Part shown: piece by piece, positions 35,640-47,753 of the stretch
Numbering within the stretch: the first letter of the stretch is position 1
Layout: the number at the start of each line of letters is the position of its first letter
Origin: Sistotremastrum niveocremeum HHB9708
Lineage: Eukaryota > Basidiomycota > Agaricomycetes > Sistotremastrales > Sistotremastraceae
Direction: 5' to 3'
Length of the DNA stretch: 64,000 nt
Assembly (NCBI GenBank): GCA_001630475.1
Contig: KV419425.1
Location: 337,009-401,008 of the forward strand
Notes under the pieces: model-generated
What the model was told of the DNA's origin: nothing
Database searches by the model: none
What the model saw: only the letters and a program-made list of their open reading frames with translations
Position numbers and translations under genes: made by a program

Positions 35640-36670
35640 AATATGGTCCAGCTGATGTCGCCAACTTGCTCAGGCGTGCAGTGGAGGGAGGGAGGGAGAA
35701 CGGGGGATGAAAACTTTCCAAGCATGACAAAGTTCATGATGTACATAGTAGAGATGAACCTCCGATTTCCGCTCGGTGTTTCCGTATACGCGTTTCGGGG
35801 TCCCAAGCTTCGAAATCGAAGCGTCGCTTATGACGACGTTCAGGAACTCGATCAGATCATTTGATTCCGACACATTGGATTCCCAAGCAAAGTGATAGAC
35901 TTCGCGTGGACTGCTACTCCTTCCATCGTCAAGGGTACCCACGTTGATGTACACCGACCTTTCGCGGCCTAAGTCCATCGCATTAGATTGGTAAGATTGT
36001 CAAATTGGGCACAGCATCGTGACCGCACCTGCTACTTCAAGAGCGAACCCTTCACAACGAAGACAGGGACATCTTCCAATCAAGAAGTTATTTCAAGGAA
36101 GCCTTTCGTTGATGACCAGTACATGTCGCACACCCATCCCGCATGTCAAGTTGACAATGTTACCGACGTTCCTCAGCTCCGCTATCGACGGAGAAGATCA
36201 ACAGAAGGCCCCGACGGCCTTCATATTGTCTGACCAATCAGGGGTATTCTATCAAACAAGTACGTTCATGTATCGAAGACGGACAGATGAAAGTGCGGTA
36301 CCGAATACCTCGAGAAACGAGGCATCATCATCGCGCGGAATATGACGGATAACACGACGGCTTCATCGTCTGTCATGGTACAACACTAGAATGGATTGCA
36401 TCGACAACAACGTTTCCAATCTGGGAACTGAGAGGCGCATTTCGGGTGAAGACAGATAATAACTCCGAAAATTCCGAAGAAGCAAATGTATTACATAGGA
36501 CATCTCTGTTCGTGAGCACCAAGTCCCGGGAACTGGGTGCAACGATCGCAACAAAGTGTACAGATCTAGGTCGATTGCTTGCATGAGGGTCGTGGCGCGG
36601 ATATTCATTCGGTGATTTGCTGCACTTTCTAATCCAGTTGTAGAATCGAAGATCTCTCGTGTGATTGCTA
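35640..36670. other. Gene-free stretch between transporters B and C
   Basis: This 1-kb interval is larger than the 0.48-kb C-D spacing. Several overlapping frames exist on both strands (for example 35988-36345 on +), but none has domain-like sequence. No terminal repeats or transposon remnants were recognised. It holds the promoter of transporter B. Confidence 0.4.
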
Positions 36671-38620
36671 TCAAGTTCTCGATGACTCATCGGTGTGTTT
36701 CACACTGGACCATGCTCTAAGATAGGGGCCATAGCGAATGCAGACGTAGATCAATCTGTTCCTCTTCATTAGACGTAAAGATTACATGAGTTCAGGACGC
36801 ACCCAAATGCAATCCAAGCAAGGCAGGAGGCGAGGACATTAGTCCATAATACTCCGATTGCTTCGATAGTGGGAAGGATGCCAAATATGGCAGCTGATAC
36901 AATTATACTGCGGACCGCGCTGTCAAGAGATCATAGATTAGTAACTTGTCATCCCAGGAGTGATTATTGTTCTAATACTTCTTAGCTGCGACCGCTTCTG
37001 CACTTCTGTCCTGCATAACATCAACATTGTAGGTCGAACACGGTGAGACCACAAGACACATCTGAAACATTTTGAGTACAATCGATTTATATGAGAGGCG
37101 CGATCATACTCCGATTGCATGTGTCAAGAGGAACAACATGTTCAAGCAAATGCCTGGTGTTCCGTCGACAAACTGACAAACAAGGCCCAGCCCCATCGTA
37201 GAAATCGGGACAAGATACAGGGATCCAAGCCAGGTTGCTCGGAGTCGATCTTCCGGTATCCATCGACCCTCTCGCAAAGACCGCCACTTGTTGATCGATC
37301 GATCGGATAACCATCCGGAGACAGGCATTCCAACTAAAAAGGGTACATATATTGAGGCTCGACGCACATGTAGAAAGGATGAAACTTACTCATGCTACCG
37401 ATACCGTAAGGTAAGAATAATGCTCCGATAATGGCTTTGTCTGTAATGTCATATCTTCGCCCCTGTGCTGATGATTGAGATTCAGTCAAAAGGGTATACT
37501 AGCACTTACGACTGTATACGCCAGAGGCAGTAACATGACATATTCTGTGATGACAATCGCCGCAGCGGCAATGGTCTGGAAATGACTCCTGAGGATTATC
37601 CAGCAATGAAAGAAGGAAGACGCACAGTCATAAGCAGGATAGGACTCTTCATAAGCCAAAGAGGGCTGAGGGGATTAAGAAACACCAAACGAGTTGCCCT
37701 CTTCTCCTTCAAATCCATAGCATTCGATGTATCAATACCACGTGTTCCAAGACGCATCGTTTCGGGGAGACATGCGATGACAAACGCGAGGGCTATAAAA
37801 CCAAGCAGCCCTTGGACAGCTTGCATTACTCGCCATGAAACTGTCTCTGCAACTAAACCCCCGACGAACGGGGCCACCGCCGGGCCGATAAGTGCAAGCT
37901 GTTAGAAACATGATTAGCTACGAAAATTCGACGTAGAAGAAGAAGCGTATTCACACAGCCATAGATGCCCATCGCGCGGCCTCTCTCTTCTAATCTGAAG
38001 ATGTCTGCTATCACGGCCGCGCCCACGGATTGGAAGGCGCATGCTCCGAATCCTTGCAGAGCTCGGGACACCATTAGCTCGGTTACAGTCGTGCATGACG
38101 CAACTCCTACGGAGGCGATGAAATATAGGAAGAGCGAAACGAAGTATATTGGCCTTCTTCCGTCTACAAAGCCATCAGCTTGAATGGGGAATTAAGAAAT
38201 GAGTTTTATTCTTACAGTATCCGGCGTAACGGGACCAAAATAAGCTTCCGAGCCCTCCCGTGAATAAGTAGAGCCCGACGGAGAAACTGGAAGCCGATGG
38301 GGAATCGGTATGTTGGTTTGATGTTAAATTCAGAGAGACTTACTTTATGACAGTCCCGGAGGTACCGAGATCGTCAGCAACCTGTGGAATAACTGGTGTA
38401 AATGAGCTGGCTGTGAACACTGGTGATGGTTGTCAGTCCGCAAGGAATTTCAGGTTCAAAAACGAGCATTACATGTCAAGAAACAGCAGAAAGAAACGAT
38501 CAAGAGTATGATTCTCTTTCGATGGAATGAGAACGGATCGTTTTCGAGCCCATTGGTATTTTGAGGAATGAGACGGGTGGTTTCAGACGCGACGTGGGTA
38601 TCATGATGTTGAGGGGGCAT
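36671..38620 (-). CDS. DHA1-type MFS transporter C
   Basis: Starts MPPQHHDTHVASETTRLIPQ. It follows the same plan as A, B and D: a long cytosolic N-tail, FTASSFTPVIPQVADDLGTSG, VVSRALQGFGACAFQSVGAA, EERGRAMGIYG, motif C PAVAPFVGGLVAE, LPETMRLGTRGID, SGWLSDRSINKWRSLR and SIAAWTN-type TM11-12. The C-terminal exon gives VCIRYGPYLRAWSSVKHTDE plus five residues. The TMR(L)GTRG change replaces the usual TMHPGTRG. Multiple introns sit at the shared positions. Reading appears intact. Confidence 0.85.
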
Positions 38621-39102
38621 TTGGATGTTCAACTACTCTCACTAGGGACCCATTGACTTGAGATAGTCGGAAAGAGATTGCGAAGAGGATCCTGAACATG
38701 ACGCGATCGACTCGCGATTTTACTTAAGTACGTACGAGAAAGGTGAGGGAGGGACATCCGGATTCCGAAATGCTGGCCAAATATGCTCAGACTTCGCATA
38801 AATTTGATTCCGTTGATTTGTAAGAGCTGTGGGATCTCGATCCACTGAGTGAATTGAGCGAGCGGTGTAGAGACTTTTACAAATCATGTCTATAAACCCC
38901 GGAAATAGGATTCACGAGAGAGAGAAACCGAAAAAAGCTGGTCCTCAGGGAAGTGTAATATTTTTTCTAATTCGAGGAAGCAAATACATTCGTGAAATAT
39001 CATATGCTAACAGGTTACATGGTTACATGGTATCCGAGTTATTGGCAAAGATCGCGGTCCCATCTGCGATTTGGAAATCTGCGACCGGTGGAGAAAATTT
39101 CA
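38621..39102. other. Intergenic region, transporters C / D
   Basis: This is the upstream region of transporter C. No gene signal is seen. Confidence 0.4.
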
Positions 39103-41073
39103 TCATTGCGAACCATCAGTGTGCTGTATGCTGGACCAAGCCCTCAATTGGGGACCATAACGGATACAGATCTGGACCATTCTGTAGCAAGTCAGAGCAG
39201 TTTTCGCAAGGTGGAAGCAAGAGCGATACCCAAAGCCTATCAACGCAATGACGGCCGCAATCATGTTCGTCAAAGCCACCCCGATTGCCTCTATGCTAGG
39301 CAGGATACCAAAAATCAGGGCAGAAATTGTCACACAACGAACGGCGCTATAAAGTTGTCCATCCATGATGAGTTCTTCAGTTAGACAAGGTTTGAATGAG
39401 ACTCACTTTTTTGCTGCTGCAGCTTCAGCACTTCTATTTTGCATGACATCGACGTTGTAAGTGGAGCAAGGTCCGATCGCAATACACATCTAAAACATGT
39501 TAGCACGGAAAAATGTCAACAACATTCTCATACCCCAATCCCGTGGGTCAGGAGAAGACCGATGGCAAAGACGAGGCCAAGTGATCCTTCAAAGAATTGG
39601 ATCACGAAGCCGACGATCACGGTAGGTAGAGGGACGAGATACAGCCCTCCGTACCACGTTGCTCTGAGACGATCTTCTGGAACCCATTGTCCATCTCGTA
39701 ATTTTCGCCACGTTTTGACAGTATGGTCGGAAAGCCAACCAGCGAAAGGAATTCCCACTGATAATTTAGAATATTAAGGACAGACCAGGAAACAGTGGAA
39801 GCTCATACACATGTTTCCCAGGCCCGACGGAATGAAAAGAGTCCCCAGAAGGGCTTTGTTTGTAATTCCGTATCTTTGACCCTACCATGAGTCATATCGG
39901 TTACGTTTGGTTTCAATGAGGAACTAGTAAAATTTACGATCGTGTACGCCAACGGGATCAACATAATGTAGTCAGTGGCGAGGGTTAGAGCAGGACCAAC
40001 AGTCTGGTTTAAACAATCTATTAGACAATCATTCACCAAGATTCAGACTAGATCACGTACGGATAAGAACAGAACCGGACTCTTCAAGAGCCCTAATGGA
40101 ATAAGAGGGTTAAGAAACACCACTCTTGCCTTTTTGTTTTTGACATCAATCTTGTCAATCCCACGCGTTCCGGGGTGCATGGTCTCAGGGAGGTAGGCAA
40201 TAATGAGAGCAAGCATTACGATACCGACTCCTCCGAGCCCTGCTTGCATGATACGCCATGATAATCTCTCTGAGACGAGACCTCCGACTAGTGGTGCTGC
40301 GGCCGGTCCAAGGAGTGCGAGCTGGTGGATGGTTGGGCAGGGGAAAATTAATGGGAGGACCGGTGGCATATACATGCAGACTCACACATCCGTAGAGGCC
40401 CATCGCGCGGCCTCTGTGCTCTAACTTGAATACGTCCGTGATGACTGCTTCTCCCACAGAATGAAATGCACTACATCCAAAGGCCTGCAGTGCTCGGGAA
40501 ATGATGAGCTCTGGCACGTTTCTACTTCCAGCAACTCCTAAAGAAGCCAGAAAATATAGTGGAAGCGTCAAATCGTATATTCTCCGCCTTCCGACTGAAA
40601 GGGATTTTGCGTGAGTTTGAGTCGCGGTTTGAGCTCAGTTCCTACAATATCCGGCGTAACGTGACCAGAATAGGCCTCCGAATGCGCTCGTGAACAGGGA
40701 CAGCCCAACGGAGAAACTGAAGTAGACTGTCAGAAGGGATCGATGGCTTTTCTAGCCAGTGCCATCGTGGTTTAGATTATCACTCACTTTACGATGGTGC
40801 CAGTGGTCTTCAAGTCCTCGGCAATCTGAGGGATAACTGGTGTAAGTGAGCTAGCCGTGAAGACTGATTTCAGATCAAATCAAGTGCTTCCTCCTAGATT
40901 TCAAGGTAGGGATACGTACGCATCAATAAGCAACAGCTCGAGACAGTAATGAGAATGATTTGCTTCCGCCCCTTGGAGAAACGATCATAAACATCTCCAG
41001 AATGTGGAGCAATCAGAGCTGTTGTCTCCGAAGTGAGTAGATCGTTTTTTCCCTTCGATGTATCGTTTGACAT
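39103..41073 (-). CDS. DHA1-type MFS transporter D
   Basis: The start is set at MSNDTSKGKNDLLTSETTAL by alignment with the other copies; an upstream in-frame Met at 41139 is rejected. Landmarks are RKQIILITVSSCCLL (TM1), FTASSLTPVIPQIAEDLKTTG, SRALQAFGCSAFHSVGEA, EHRGRAMGLYG, motif C GPAAAPLVGGLVSE, LPETMHPGTRGIDKID, and AGWLSDHTVKTWRKLR. The tail is ICIRYGPQLRAWSSIQHTDG, again from a separate last exon. It is divergent from GH31 copy 2 across 551 bp, so a shared promoter is possible. Confidence 0.85.
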
Positions 41074-41624
41074 CTGATTGGGCTGGCCGCTGACAGCGTA
41101 CGGGGTGGCAAGTGGCAAGTTTAGGACCCTGCATGGCATCTGGTTTGCAGCTATATAAATATCCAGGCCACAATTTCCCTGATTTCCGACACAATATCAA
41201 ACGAGATCGGCCGTCAGTACCAATGGAGGATGTTAACTGTAGGTCGCTACTCACTGGCGTTTAGCATTTTCATGGCAGGAAGCTTTACTCGTATTCAGCA
41301 CCTCGAGCCAGTGTTATATCAGGGACAAATTTGCCAAGTAGGAAATTCGGACGATGTAATTCTCAACATTGGCGACTAAACTGCGACTCAAGCCACAGTA
41401 AACAATTGTAGCTGTATTTGCATATGTTCCGGCTCCTCGGCGGCTAAAGCAAAGACTAGGAATATTGTTTGCATGTCTTTGTGCAGACCCTTTGGCGGCT
41501 GACGTACTCAGGCTCGTGGTCAACCCATGATCAATCTTCAGGATGAGGATATTTGCTTCTTTGGGGGCTGTTCCAGTCCAAGTATCTCGAGCTAGTCTTC
41601 ACATCGAAAGCAGACACGTTCTCG
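41074..41624. promoter_or_regulatory. Divergent intergenic region, transporter D / GH31-2
   Basis: No gene is seen. Two GGCGGCT motifs in similar context (ctcGGCGGCTaaag near 41436 and tttGGCGGCTgacg near 41492) lie on the GH31-2 side. This is a candidate shared control region for an exporter and a secreted glucosidase. Confidence 0.4.
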
Positions 41625-44600
41625 ATGGGGAAGTTTAGAAAATGGCTGACAAGACTCGGCATGGTGGCATTCTGCTTCAGCGACGCGAAAGGATCATATA
41701 TTCTGCCAAATCTACGTGATATTTCTGGATGCCCAGGCTACACCCTGACGAACGTCGTACATGTACATTCACCTCCGTCCAGTGCAATAATCGGGGACTT
41801 GATTCTTGCAGGGGACCCCTGCGATGCTTACGGCGATGACCTGAAGCATTTGCGTCTTTCAGTCGATTATGAGGATGGTCCGTGTCTAATTTGTGGAAAC
41901 AAAGCGAGTCTGACATGTTCATTGTTCTGCAGAGACCAGAATTCACCTGAAGATATGGGATGCATCTCGGCAGCGCTATGAAGTCCCAGAGTCGGTGTTA
42001 CCACGGCCTTCGAACAAAGATATCCAGGCCTCTGCATCACAAATCACGCTGAATTACACTGCATCACCTTTCACCTTTCAAGTAGTCCGACGTTCCACTA
42101 ATGAGATCCTCTTTGATACCTCGCGCCATCCCCTAATCTTCGAGCCACAGTATTGGCGTATCAAGACCGATCTACCCCCTAACGCGAACTTGTACGGTCT
42201 AGGCGAGCATACAGACTCGTTCCGCCTTCCTACATATAATCACACTCGCACATTGTGGTCTCGCGACTCGCCGGGTGTTCCTCCCGGAACCAACCTCTAC
42301 GGCAATCATCCCATCTATTTCGAGCATCGCAAGGGTGGCACACACGGCGTATTTCTTCGCAACTCCAATGCAATGGACGTCAAGCTCGATGACCTGTATG
42401 ATCGAACGACGTTGGAATTCAATGTCATTGGTGGCATCATTGACCTGTACTTTCTTGCTGGAAGCGAAAGCTCTCCGGCAGAAGCCGCAAAACAATATTC
42501 AGATATCGTCGGAAGACCCGCTGAGATCCCTTATTGGTCTTTGGGTTTCCACCAGTGCAGATGGGGCTACTCAGGTAATCTTGATATTCCCTTCTATCCA
42601 CTTGTGTGCTCACCGATGGTGATCAGATTTTGTGGAAGTCGCTCACGTAATCAGCAACTATTCTTCCTCCGGCATCCCACTGGAGACGATGTGGATAGAT
42701 ATTGGTCTGTGATATGTCGATCAATATCTTAATACTTGACGGCGTACAGATTACATGAACGATTTTAAGATTTTCACCGCGGACCCCGAATACTTTCCAA
42801 CGGCTAGACTCCGGGAGATCGTCGACTATCTCCACCTTCGCAATCAACACTTTGGTAGGTTCCTCTTTCAGTGCTACTGGGTTGATTGTTGATGCGTTAT
42901 GTTACAGTTTTGATGGTGGATCCTGCTGTTGGCTATCTCCCAGGAGAGAACTATCAGACGTTCGATCGGGGCGTCCAAGATGATATCTTCCTAAAGAATC
43001 CCAATGGCTCGTATCATCTGAGCATCGTTTGGCCCGGAGTAACTGTTTATCCCGGTAAGTGCTTACAGCGAAGAATTTGTAACGAACTCAACGAAGAAAT
43101 TATTAGATTGGTTTCATCCCAACATCACCGAATTCTGGAACAATGAATTCAAACTGTTCTTTGACCCTGCGACGGGAATAGACATCGATGGTGTTTGGAT
43201 CGTAAGCATATTATCATCGCTGTCGTAAACTCCGCTAACTTCGCTTCGTCGAATTGAACAGGATATGAACGAACCTGCCAGTGTAATATGTGCATTGTGT
43301 TTAAATTCCGCAAATAATCATTCTCCGATAGTTCTGTCTATACCCTTGCTTGGATCCATTCGAACAAGCGCGAGAGCAAGATCGCCCTCCCCCTCGACCT
43401 GCATCCCCACCAAAGCCCGATACTCCGATCTTCCAACACGACAATACATTCACGATACAACCTAGAGGCGGGTTCGAGAAGCGAAGTCTTTTGGCTCCTG
43501 ACTACGTACCAAAGAACTCTTTCGGGACGCTCTCCGAAAAGACCGCCCACGTAGGACATCCGTTTGATTGCTGAGCGCGCATTGACTTTGATCTCTTCAG
43601 GTCACCGCGGTACACCACAATGGATTAAAGGAGTATGATACACGTCAGCGGTTCATATCACCTCTTGTAAATATACTGAACGCGACGTCAGATAACTTAT
43701 ATGGGACTATGATGTCAGCGGCTACTCGACGAGCAATGCTCGCTCGTCGACCTAAAGAGAGGCCGTTCATCATTACGCGGTCTACATTTGCAGGTGCTGG
43801 AAGTCATGTCGGAAAGTGGTTGGGTGACAATCTTAGCACTTGGGCCCAGTATCGGTTCTCGATCGCTGGTATGCTGGGTATGGCAAGCATTTACCAGGTG
43901 GGCAGATTGGATGCCGTGCCATCCCAGAAGCTCATTGAACCGTAGATTCCGATGGTTGGCAGTGATGTCTGTGGATTTGGCAAGCATGAAAGTCGTTAAT
44001 TTTGGTCGAGGTGCTGACGTCAGCGATTTTAGGGGGCAACGTCACGGTGGATTTATGCGCAAGATGGGCGACCCTTGGGGCATTCAATCCTTTCTTCAGA
44101 AATGTAAAGTCTATCGCACCGTAACACATTCTAAATAACTTATAAATTCCAGCATAACATCGAACATACCCTTGGTCAGGAGTTTTACCTTTGGGACCTA
44201 ACGACTGAAGCGGCGAAGAAGGCTATTGACATGCGGTAAGCTTCGCTCGTTTGATTTTTCCCAGTGACTAACAGTCACCACACAGATATCGCCTCCTGGA
44301 CTATATATACACCGCTTTTCATCGTGCGAGTGTAGATGGTAGTCCCGTACTCAGTCCTCTCTGGTTCAAATATCCCGCAGACGAGAAAACCTGGGACATT
44401 GATCTGCAATTCTTGTACGGAGACTCAATACTCGTATCTCCTGTGACTGAAGAAGGCTCGACATCGGTGGACATATATCTGCCCGATGATATCTTCTACG
44501 ACTTCCTCACCTTGGCGCCCGTGAGAGGACACGGGACCACGATCACTTTGAAAGAGTGAGCATGTTCATTTCAGCCATAGTCTGAAGAATGACCTCCCCT

Positions 44601-45046
44601 GCTCTAGCATCTCTTTGGTTGACATCCCAGTGCATATCGTTGGTGGCAGCGTCATACCTCTGAGGGTATCAGGCGCGATGACTACTACGGCGTTGCGGAC
44701 GAAAGATTTCGCTCTCGTTGTTGCTCCCGGACTTGATGGAGAGGCGCAGGGATCTTTGTATATTGACGATGGAACTTCGCTGGTTCAAGACGCAATAAGC
44801 GACATATCGATATCCTACAGGCTTGGCAAAGTTTCGCTTACAGGATCATTTGCTTACTCTTCTGGTGTCAAGCTTGCGAGCGTCATTGTGTTGGGGTTAG
44901 AAGAAGCTCCTCTTGTTGTACTGGCGAGCTCTGGCGGCGTTTCTTTGGGCGAACTCGATGTACGGTTTGATGAGCAGAACGGGTACACCGTCATCACTGT
45001 AGACCGACCATTGGATCATCACTTGGACCTCGTATTTGAGGTGTGA
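41625..45046 (+). CDS. Secreted GH31 alpha-glucosidase, copy 2
   Basis: Paralogue of the gene at 29802, very similar over the whole length with intron positions largely shared. The start [18 protein letters not shown] gives a shorter and weaker signal peptide than copy 1 (hydrophobic LGMVAFCF), followed by [10 protein letters not shown]. Catalytic landmarks are [41 protein letters not shown] (nucleophile), [30 protein letters not shown] (acid/base), and C-terminal [16 protein letters not shown] and [15 protein letters not shown]. Frames stay open across all inferred splice sites. The role is as for copy 1; divergence in the C-terminal domain may reflect a different oligosaccharide preference (inference). 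Confidence 0.93.
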
Positions 45047-45263
45047 TGTGAAGGTCATCTTGTTTTGAATGTATAGTAGCTTGATATTGTGTTTGAGGCC
45101 GCCTCCGCTGTCATGTGGACCTGTTCGTCAACCATACGATTCATGATTGAACAGCGAGCACACTACCGGGCGCAGACCCTGTTAGCGGGCCGGGCTCATA
45201 ATTCTGCCAGCTTCAAATTCGAATTAAGACTTGACCGATAACTCTCTCAACTGCATTGACACC

Positions 45264-47102
45264 ATGGCCCGAAATGCTCAATCTCCTGCTACTACACTTG
45301 CCAATGCCGCAAAAGTGCATGCGAGGTTACCTACATTCGACGAGCTGCCCAAATTCAGGAATTTTACCGGATGCGCTTGGCAAGTCTGGGGAAGTGACGA
45401 CCAGCTCGGGACTATAAATCTCCTTACTCCAGACGTCGTCCAGAGAGCAGCAAAGGAAGAGATCAGGTACGCTATCTTAATTGATATGTTTAAAGCACTG
45501 GAACCTGATTCAGGCCGGCCGGATTTCATTTACTAGAACTGGGAAGAGCGTTGCTTTGAATTGGTCGGTCTTCTGTCTCTTCGACTTCGCCGACGATTGA
45601 AAGCTTCTTTCTATCTTTGACTTCATATCGCGTACAGGCCGATCAATTTTCCATCCAAGGTAAGCCATATCCAACTCTGCCTACCGACAGGGTACAACCC
45701 TGACTTCATTGTCATGACTGACTGACCTATATAGCCCTTGTTCGGTCGACAACCTCCCGAAATTAAGATCCTGGACCGGGGATTTGCTCGAGATGATGAG
45801 ATCCATCTTGTGAGTATCTTTGAAACCTAACTTTCGCGAGAAGCAGAGAGAAAAGGGGACCTTGATCACGGTCATGTGTCATTCATATTCACAGCCTCGT
45901 GCTTTTCTTTACTTATTATGATACTTACGTCGATTCGAAACAGAATACTCAATCTGGAACTCAATGGGATGGATTAAGGCATTTTGGGATCAACGCACAT
46001 GGCGTAATCTATAACAAGTAAGGAAGATTTCATTTCTTGCAAGCGGCGAGGGCGGCGACTAAACCTAATCTAAACTGCAGTCACCCAATTTCGGCAATCA
46101 AAACAGGCGAAGCCTGCGTAATGGACGATCCCACGAAAATCGACCCAGATCTTATCAAATTCGGAATTCATAGTACACTATTCTCCCATGTTCTCACTCA
46201 GTCTCCGTTTACTGATTGAAAACTTGATAGATTGGGCTCGGCATGGCATTAGCGGGCGTGGAGTTTTGCTTGATCTCGTGCGATACTACACAGAATCGGG
46301 GGATGAATTGCCCTATAGCCCATGGGAGACTCACGGATTTACGGTGCCCGAATTGGAGAGAGTAGCGGAGAAGCAAGGTGTTGAATTCCAGCAGGGAGAT
46401 ATCTTGCTCATCCGTGCGGGATTCATTCAAAAATATTACCAATCCAGCCAATCGGAGAAGGACTGGATAGGGCGGGAACTGGGGACAGAATGCTTGTTAG
46501 TACACCCATTTTAATGGGACGGATATCATCTAATCTCGATCATACATCGCAGCGCTGGAGTCGAGCAATCCGAAGCTATGAAGCGATTCTTATGGCAGAT
46601 ATACACTCACTTGATATGTGAAAACTACTAAGACCTATTGCAGGGATAATCACTTCGCTGCTGTCGCTTCTGATCAACCTGGATTTGAAGTTGAGATATT
46701 CTCTACATCCAAAGCGAGCGATGCCTGATTGTCCGAAAGAAACTCCCGCCGAACCAGGGCGACGAGATGTTGCATCAGGTAATAATTTCATTATTCATAT
46801 TGGCGTGGCAGCTCATCATTTCAGACCCTTCTTGGGTACGTTAGCTCTTAGAGATTTTTTCGTCTGTTGGGATTGACTGAGGATCGTGGATCAGCCTCTG
46901 GGGGATGCCGATAGGAGAACTGTTTGATCTGGAAGAACTTTCGGAGCAATGCGCTGCAACAGGACGGTATGCATTCTTCTTTGCTAGCTGGCCACTCAAT
47001 ATGTGAGTCCGTTATAATTTGCTACGATTGTCACAGATAAGCTGACTTTAAGCTAGTCTAGGGGGGTGTGCCAGTCCTGCCAATGCAGCGGTAAGCAACT
47101 GA
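45264..47102 (+). CDS. Cyclase-family (PF04199-type) metal-dependent hydrolase, copy 2
   Basis: The start MARNAQSPATTLANAAKV is followed by LPTFDELPKFRNFTGCAWQV, RTGKSVALNW, PEIKILDRGFARDDEIHL, SGTQWDGLRHFGINAHGV (metal-ligand motif), IDWARHGISGRGVLLDLV, PYSPWETHGFTVPEL, DILLIRAGFIQKY, DNHFAAVASDQPGFE, EMLHQTLLGLWGMPIGELFDL and GRYAFFFASWPLNILGGCAS, ending at 47102. Multiple introns are inferred, including two around 46693-46748 and 46779-46828 needed to join DQPGFE to the GLWGMP block. The same enzyme family as copy 1, so the two bracket the cluster. It follows GH31-2 by 217 bp on the same strand. The substrate is unknown. Confidence 0.84.
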
Positions 47103-47753
47103 CATTCATTAATTGCTCGGCCCTCCCAAGTTGATCACGATTGCAAGGCATATTTCTGATACACCTACCTCTCCACATTTGACCCCTATTGGGATGCCGC
47201 GGGGAGTATTTGGTTTTAATCTGGCTGCAACGTTTGGAGTCTGGAGGGAATAGGATCTGTATCTTAGTTCTTGGGCTGGAGTTTAATTGGGGTTTCATTA
47301 TGTCTATACTATTTTGTCGTCACTAGAGTAGTTGGGCCATCCTTAACGCGTTTTGCGCCGAGCCTTGTCCTCCATGAAAATGATGCCGAGAAAGGAAAAC
47401 TCAACATCGCACACTTTCTAACTCCGCTCACACCCCTTACGCCCGTCCGCTCAGTGACTCGCTGTCGACTTCCTGGTATGTCGATTATACGTATGACGAG
47501 CATTTTCCAATGAACTGAACCTTTGAATTTTCAGCATTAGTTTGCTAGGATCAGCATATTGGACGCTCTACAAGAAACGTTTCTATCGCGTCACTACGAC
47601 AACCTCGAAGACATCAGTCCTTTTGGGCCCCTGCGGCTCGCTGCTTGGTGAACCTTGCCGACGCGTTTCTTGGATAATCATTAACGTCACTCGCACCGAC
47701 CTTCTCTATTGAGGCTTCCCAAGACCCCTCCAATCGTCCTATCACACGAAATC
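47103..47753. other. Intergenic region
   Basis: This separates cyclase 2 from the STQ-repeat gene. Short frames only; no gene recognised. Confidence 0.45.

Noticed and set aside
35640-36670. A further degenerate MFS copy between transporters B and C
   Set aside because: No recognisable block (RALQAFG, EERGRAMG, LPETMHPGTRG) was found in the interval.
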